Assembly (NCBI GenBank): GCA_016784195.1
Contig: JADHVE010000042.1
Span: 1 to 10,453, forward strand
DNA length: 10,453 nt
Direction: 5' to 3'
Origin: Candidatus Woesearchaeota archaeon
GTDB lineage: Archaea > Nanobdellota > Nanobdellia > Woesearchaeales > GW2011-AR4
The notes under the pieces are model-generated. The model did not search any database and had not been told where the DNA came from. It was given only the letters and a program-made list of their open reading frames with translations. This document shows positions 7,607 through 10,453 of this stretch, piece after piece. Every line of letters begins with the position of its first letter. Positions within the stretch are counted from its first letter, which is position 1. A program made the translations under genes and the position numbers.

Positions 7607-7613
7607 TCACCTC
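7607..7613 (-). promoter_or_regulatory. ribosome binding site that decides the start of the membrane protein
   Basis: On the minus strand GAGGTGA lies just before the ATG at 7604; its GAGG core ends 5 bases from the ATG. The site contains the GTG (7610-7608) that would otherwise be read as an in-frame start two codons earlier. Confidence 0.65.
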
Positions 7614-7648
7614 TTTTAATTATAATTATCCTGATTCTGGAGATAATC

Positions 7649-7660
7649 ATATTTAAATAT
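7649..7660 (-). promoter_or_regulatory. TATA box of the small membrane protein gene
   Basis: ATATTTAAATAT is a perfect palindrome and a good archaeal TATA box. It lies about 50 bases before the ATG at 7604, which predicts a transcript start near 7629 and a leader of about 25 bases carrying the ribosome binding site. Confidence 0.6.
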
Positions 7661-7862
7661 TGTGTTTTTTAATCATTTTTTAGCCATTACTCATTTTTTG
7701 CAATTAAGAACTAGCTACATGCACAATTATTTGAACATTTTTTTAAAAAATAATTATAATATTTATTTAATGGGTTGGTGGAAGGGTTACTGGCTTAACA
7801 CTTAATTCTGTTTGGGGCCTAATTGGTATTTTTTTTAATGGCAATCTGTTTACAATGCATTT
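7661..7862. other. AT-rich intergenic stretch downstream of nurA, with a possible tiny transcript
   Basis: No firm gene is seen here. On the minus strand a T6 run (7750-7745) could end the nurA transcript. On the plus strand a TATA-like TTTAAAAAA (7742-7750) stands about 24 bases before an ATG at 7770 that opens an 11-codon frame, MGWWKGYWLNT. A T8 run follows at 7829-7836. The frame is too short to call a gene. A +1 shift near 7792 continues as a hydrophobic frame to 7890 and may be coincidence. Confidence 0.35.
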
Positions 7863-8906
7863 TCAACTCAATTTATCTAATATTTCATGAGCGTTTCTTA
7901 CATTTAGGTGTTCATTTAACCTATCAGCCATACTGCCTAATCTTAGAACAAGTTTTGTTTTGAAATAATCCATTTCCTTGTTTGATACTCTTGCGAACCT
8001 GTCTGCTTCTATCAGGCCATAAGGGTAGCCTAAGAAAACAGGATCATTGGAGTTTTCTGCTATTAAACTTAAAGTTTCATCTATTCTATGTTTTTGTTTT
8101 TTATAAACTTCGAACCTGAATATATGTCTGCTTTTTTCATGAAGTTTAACGAAAAACATCTCAGCTTGGTGCTTTAAGCTGTTGATTTCAGCAACAGGTG
8201 AATAATTCCATCTGCCTTGTGCTTTTAAAGCTCCTAAAACAGAAATCAGAGAATTGCCTTTTTCCGTCATTATTGAGCAGGTTTTGCTTAAAGCAGAAAC
8301 CAAAATGTTTTTTTCTAGGGCTTTTTCAAATAATTCATTTAAATATCCATCTTCGTTGGTTGTTGAGCTTTGCAAAGAACCGTCCAGGACTAAAATGTCT
8401 TCATTATCCAGCTCTTCAATAATATTTTTAGCCATTCTTAATTCAGAGAATCTTCGTATAACATTCGCGATCATTGAGATATTGATCCTGTGTATTCCTG
8501 TCTTTAAGCTTTCATCAAAAGAGCTAAAGCTTAAGTCTTTTTCATCAGGAAGAATCTCTTTATTTTCAGAAAACAATTTAGCTTTATAAAAAATTTCATC
8601 CTTACCTTCAGCATAAACTAAGGAATAAAATTCGTATTTTTTTGATTTTATTTTTTTGTTGGCTTTGTATATTGAGCAATAAACCCTTATCAGATTAAGA
8701 GAAAAATCAGCTGCTTTTAATATCTCTGAATTTCCCCCATCAATGAATGCTAATTTTTTGCTGCTACCTGCTTTCTCTATTTTATGGAAATTGTTTTTAG
8801 AGATTTTGAATGGCTTGTATGAGGCATCAGAGAATTTTGGAGTTTCTTCTTCAAAGACTACATTGCTGCTTAACTTTTTCTTTATCTCTTCTATTAAAGC
8901 GTCCAT
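7863..8906 (-). CDS. nurA: NurA-domain nuclease (DNA end resection)
   Basis: NurA is the manganese-dependent nuclease that works with the HerA translocase, alongside Mre11-Rad50, to resect double-strand breaks in archaea. The 347-residue product has the domain's landmarks in order: LAFIDGGNSE with D56, ILVLDGSLQ with D175, VSALSKTC with K208, GYPYGLIEADRFARVS with D302, and NAHEILD near the C-terminus with H340. These match the metal-binding acids and late histidine expected of NurA. I start it at the ATG at 8906; the 15 extra codons from a TTG at 8951 would cover the TATA box. With the ATG start, transcript and coding start nearly coincide, so the mRNA is probably leaderless. No herA, mre11 or rad50 lies beside it, unlike many archaeal clusters. 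It is divergent from nadA. Family assignment is good; activity is inferred. Confidence 0.85.
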   Translation of the reverse strand: MDALIEEIKKKLSSNVVFEEETPKFSDASYKPFKISKNNFHKIEKAGSSKKLAFIDGGNSEILKAADFSLNLIRVYCSIYKANKKIKSKKYEFYSLVYAEGKDEIFYKAKLFSENKEILPDEKDLSFSSFDESLKTGIHRINISMIANVIRRFSELRMAKNIIEELDNEDILVLDGSLQSSTTNEDGYLNELFEKALEKNILVSALSKTCSIMTEKGNSLISVLGALKAQGRWNYSPVAEINSLKHQAEMFFVKLHEKSRHIFRFEVYKKQKHRIDETLSLIAENSNDPVFLGYPYGLIEADRFARVSNKEMDYFKTKLVLRLGSMADRLNEHLNVRNAHEILDKLS

Positions 8907-8928
8907 ATGATATAGGAATTTTATTTTA

Positions 8929-8936
8929 TTTTTATA
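8929..8936 (-). promoter_or_regulatory. TATA box of nurA (leaderless)
   Basis: On the minus strand TATAAAAA is centred about 26 bases before the ATG at 8906, so transcription should begin at or next to the start codon. No Shine-Dalgarno sequence is present between them, which fits a leaderless mRNA. Confidence 0.6.
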
Positions 8937-8937
8937 T

Positions 8938-8952
8938 GTTGTTAAAAACAAC
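8938..8952. promoter_or_regulatory. palindrome abutting the nurA TATA box
   Basis: GTTGTT-AAA-AACAAC is a perfect 6-bp inverted repeat with a 3-base spacer. It ends one base from the TATA box, over the position where the TFB-recognition element lies. It could be an operator; no known binding site is recognised. Confidence 0.35.
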
Positions 8953-8965
8953 TCTGCTGAACCCC
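8952..8965. repeat. left copy of a 14-base inverted motif (nurA side)
   Basis: CTCTGCTGAACCCC on the plus strand, read as GGGGTTCAGCAGAG towards nurA. It matches 13 of 14 bases of the right copy at 9117-9130 in inverted orientation. It ends 45 bases before the nurA start codon. Confidence 0.8.
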
Positions 8966-8975
8966 TTTTGTTCTT

Positions 8976-9015
8976 TGCACCTGATGTTTATCTTTCATTA
9001 GTAAATTCAGGTGCA
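8976..9015. repeat. inverted repeat with 9-bp stem in the nurA-nadA gap
   Basis: TGCACCTGA (8976-8984) pairs perfectly with TCAGGTGCA (9007-9015). Inside it TTTA (8987-8990) can pair with TAAA (9002-9005), leaving an 11-base loop. It could be a hairpin, an operator, or the fold of a small mobile element. It is not followed by a T-run suited to either neighbour's 3' end, and both neighbours start here, so it is not a terminator. Confidence 0.65.
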
Positions 9016-9116
9016 GTGAAAAAATTAAATACACCTAGTTTTGTTTAATTTTTCGGATATATACGCGCCCCCTAGTTTTACGAAGCTCATGGGAATTCAC
9101 TGGCCAAAATTGGTAC

Positions 9117-9130
9117 GGGTTTCAGCAGAG
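9117..9130. repeat. right copy of the 14-base inverted motif (nadA side)
   Basis: GGGTTTCAGCAGAG on the plus strand, pointing towards nadA and ending 46 bases before its ATG. It differs at one base from the copy facing nurA. Confidence 0.8.
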
Positions 9131-9146
9131 CCTAAAACACAAATCT

Positions 9147-9155
9147 TTTTAAATA
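9147..9155 (+). promoter_or_regulatory. TATA box of the nadA-nadC operon (leaderless)
   Basis: TTTTAAATA is centred about 25 bases before the ATG at 9177, preceded by a purine-containing ACAAATC that could serve TFB. No Shine-Dalgarno sequence lies between it and the ATG, so the transcript probably begins at the start codon. Confidence 0.65.
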
Positions 9156-9160
9156 TCTAC

Positions 9161-9177
9161 TAAGTTCACAAAACTTA
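9161..9177. promoter_or_regulatory. palindrome at the expected nadA transcript start
   Basis: TAAGTT-CACAA-AACTTA is a perfect 6-bp inverted repeat with a 5-base spacer. It lies between the TATA box and the ATG and takes in the first base of the start codon. A repressor bound here would block initiation. It is a candidate operator only; I do not recognise it as a known NAD-regulon site. Confidence 0.35.
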
Positions 9178-10088
9178 TGATTACAGAAGAACAAAAAGAA
9201 CTAATAGAGAAAATAAACAAGTTAAAGAAAGAGAAAGATGCAGTTATTTTAGTGCATAATTACCAAAGGCCTGAGATTTATGAGGTAGCCGATCATATAG
9301 GAGATTCACTAGGCTTGAGTCAGGAAGCCTCTAAGACAAAGGCAAAGATAATAGTTTTCTGCGGAGTGGATTTTATGGCAGAGACTGCCAAAATACTCAA
9401 TCCGGACAAGAAAGTTTTACTGCCCACAAAAAGTGCGCAATGCCCTATGGCAGCAATGGTAACTGTCAAAGAATTGAAAGAATTGAAAGAAAAATATCCT
9501 GATGCTGCTGTTATATCCTATGTAAATACAAGCGCGGAAACAAAAGCAGAGAGTGATATCTGCTGCACTTCCAGGAATTTTGTGGAAATTACTGATTCAC
9601 TGCCCAACAAAGAGGTAATATTTGTTCCGGATGAGCATATGGGAAATTATCTACAAACAAAAACCGATAAAAAAATAATCATCTGGAAAGGATATTGTTA
9701 TGTGCACACTAAAATATCTGCAGAGAATATAAAAAAAGCAAAACAACTACATCCGGCTGCGGAGTTTATTGCACATCCTGAATGCCCGATGGAAATTCTT
9801 GAGATTGCAGACAAAGTTTGCTCTACAGAAGGCATGATCAAATATGCTAAACAAAGCAAGGCAAAAGAATTTATAATAGCGACAGAAGAAGGAATGCTAA
9901 ACAGGCTTAAAAAAGAAGTTTTGGGTAAAAAGTTCTATGCTGCAGGAGGGGTATGTTTTAACCAAAAGTCCATTAATCTGGAAAATCTTTATGAGGCTTT
10001 AAAAAAAGAGCAATTTGAAATTAAAATTCCTGAAGAAATAAGAATTAAAGCTAAAAAAGCAGTTGAAAGGATGATGGATGTAGGATGA
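9177..10088 (+). CDS. nadA: quinolinate synthase NadA
   Basis: NadA condenses iminoaspartate with dihydroxyacetone phosphate to quinolinate using a [4Fe-4S] cluster in the cytoplasm. The 303-residue length matches archaeal NadA. Visible family blocks are VHNYQRPEIYEVADHIGDSLGLS (residues 26-48, with H27 and Y29), SYVNTSAETKAESDICCTSRN (114-134), GYCYVH (172-177), HPECP (200-204) and CSTEGMIKYA (215-224). The three likely cluster cysteines are C89 (SAQCPMA), C174 (GYCYVH) and C260 (GGVCFNQKSINLENLYEAL). The segment after C260 reads FNQKSINLENL where many homologues have a MK-x-x-TLE motif, a modest divergence. The start at 9177 is fixed by the TATA box 25 bases upstream. The last four bases overlap nadC (ATGA). 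The aspartate-oxidising partner (NadB or aspartate dehydrogenase) is not in the window. Confidence 0.96.
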   Translation: MITEEQKELIEKINKLKKEKDAVILVHNYQRPEIYEVADHIGDSLGLSQEASKTKAKIIVFCGVDFMAETAKILNPDKKVLLPTKSAQCPMAAMVTVKELKELKEKYPDAAVISYVNTSAETKAESDICCTSRNFVEITDSLPNKEVIFVPDEHMGNYLQTKTDKKIIIWKGYCYVHTKISAENIKKAKQLHPAAEFIAHPECPMEILEIADKVCSTEGMIKYAKQSKAKEFIIATEEGMLNRLKKEVLGKKFYAAGGVCFNQKSINLENLYEALKKEQFEIKIPEEIRIKAKKAVERMMDVG

Positions 10089-10453
10089 GAAAAAACAAAA
10101 CCCTAAAATTTTTTGACAGAAGCGGTAAATTAAACTTAAAAAACAGAGAATACTATAATTTTGTTAAGGATTTTCTGAATCTTCAATTGAAAGATGATGT
10201 TAAAAAAGGAGATATAACTACAGATATTCTAAAGATAAGCAAGAGAGCAAAAGCTAGAGTTTTAGCGAAAGATGATGGCATTATTGCCGGTCTGCAGGAA
10301 TTGGGGTTGTTGTATGCAGGCTGTGTTCTAAGATTCAGAAAAAAAGATGGAGATAAAATAAAAAAAGGAAATATTATTGTTGAAATTCAGGGAAATTTAA
10401 AAGAGCTGCTGATATTGGAGAGAACCGGGCTTAATATTATTCAGAGGATGAGC
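10085..10453 (+). CDS. nadC: nicotinate-nucleotide pyrophosphorylase (quinolinate phosphoribosyltransferase), 3' truncated by window
   Basis: NadC converts quinolinate and phosphoribosyl pyrophosphate to nicotinate mononucleotide, the step after NadA. The first 123 codons are present and remain open to the window end. Landmarks are KDDVKKGDITTDIL at about residues 37-49, ARVLAKDDGIIAGL at 57-70, DGDKIKKGNIIVEIQG at about 88-103, and LLILERTGLNIIQRMS at 108-123, the start of the active-site domain. The ATG overlaps the nadA stop (ATGA), which ties their translation together. About 20 residues (MRKNKTLKFFDRSG...) precede the usual NadC beginning. They have no other in-frame ATG, GTG or TTG that would trim them cleanly, so this appears to be a short basic extension. 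Assignment is firm. Confidence 0.93.
   Translation, partial: MRKNKTLKFFDRSGKLNLKNREYYNFVKDFLNLQLKDDVKKGDITTDILKISKRAKARVLAKDDGIIAGLQELGLLYAGCVLRFRKKDGDKIKKGNIIVEIQGNLKELLILERTGLNIIQRMS

Larger units (their letters stand above)
8952..9130. mobile_element. possible MITE-like island bounded by inverted 14-base ends
   Basis: The two 14-base motifs at 8952-8965 and 9117-9130 bound 179 bases of mixed composition. It includes a locally GC-richer patch (about 9063-9072 and 9080-9130) unlike the surrounding AT-rich spacers, and an internal hairpin. No transposase frame of meaningful length is inside. The flanks are only loosely alike (TAAAAACA on the left, TAAAACAC on the right), so no clean target duplication is seen. 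Small non-autonomous elements look like this, but a divergent regulatory region with paired sites fits as well. Confidence 0.35.

Noticed and set aside
7608..7610. GTG start for the membrane protein
   Set aside because: It lies inside the GAGGTGA ribosome site of the ATG two codons later.
7453..7656. Plus-strand frame opposite the membrane protein
   Set aside because: It is the antisense shadow of a hydrophobic gene and has no promoter or ribosome site.
8198..8589. Two overlapping plus-strand frames opposite nurA
   Set aside because: They are antisense to a well-supported NurA and show no protein-like composition.
8907..8951. TTG start adding 15 residues to NurA
   Set aside because: The added codons cover the TATA box and promoter spacer, and the ATG at 8906 is at the correct leaderless distance.
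9034..9079. Direct repeat of CCTAGTTTT at 9034-9042 and 9071-9079
   Set aside because: Nine AT-rich bases in two copies are too weak to claim an element by themselves.
9025..9090. Minus-strand 21-codon frame beginning MSFVKLGG
   Set aside because: No ribosome site or TATA box at the correct distance, and no family resemblance; probably chance.
9060..9135. tRNA or other structured RNA in the GC-richer patch before nadA
   Set aside because: I tried cloverleaf arms on both strands and found no acceptor stem or T-loop pattern.
1..10453. CRISPR array, toxin-antitoxin pair or defence cluster
   Set aside because: No regularly spaced repeats and no such gene pairs were seen; the coding content is energy, NAD and repair metabolism.

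Overview
The window is archaeal and AT-rich. The clearest sign is an A1Ao-type (archaeal/vacuolar-type) ATP synthase gene cluster in the order I-K-E-C-F-A-B-D. Supporting signs are archaeal TATA boxes about 25 bases before the start codon, T-tract rather than hairpin terminators, a NurA nuclease and the NadA/NadC route to NAD. A lineage of small-genome (DPANN-like) archaea is plausible from the base composition, the compact spacing and the style of the small membrane protein. That placement is inference; nothing here proves it.

Bases 1-7052 (+ strand) hold eight tightly packed ATP synthase genes. Subunit I is cut by the window start; K, E, C, F, A, B and D are complete. Gaps run from a 4-base overlap (A/B) to about 33 bases, so they are most likely one transcript. 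The Shine-Dalgarno strength of each gene roughly follows the copy number of its subunit: strong for K, A and B, medium for E, none visible for C, F and D. The catalytic A3B3 head, the D/F/C central axle, one E peripheral-stalk component and the I/K membrane motor are all encoded here. Its partner stalk subunit H is not in the window and may lie upstream.

Bases 7053-7244 are a convergent terminator region. Bases 7245-7604 (- strand) encode an unassigned 119-residue membrane protein. Bases 7605-7862 hold its promoter and an AT-rich stretch with a possible tiny transcript. Bases 7863-8906 (- strand) encode a NurA-family nuclease without a neighbouring HerA.

Bases 8907-9176 separate divergent nurA and nadA, and this is the most interesting part of the window. 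Both genes look leaderless. A near-identical 14-base motif lies in inverted orientation 45 and 46 bases before the two start codons. The motif pair bounds a 179-base island that also contains a 9-bp-stem inverted repeat, and further short palindromes sit on each core promoter. The island may be a small non-autonomous mobile element or a shared divergent regulatory region.

Bases 9177-10453 (+ strand) are nadA followed by the 5' part of nadC, overlapping by 4 bases: quinolinate synthase and quinolinate phosphoribosyltransferase, the last two steps to nicotinate mononucleotide. I found no convincing wholly new multi-gene system. The novelty is at the level of regulatory and repeat DNA and of a few residue choices in known enzymes.
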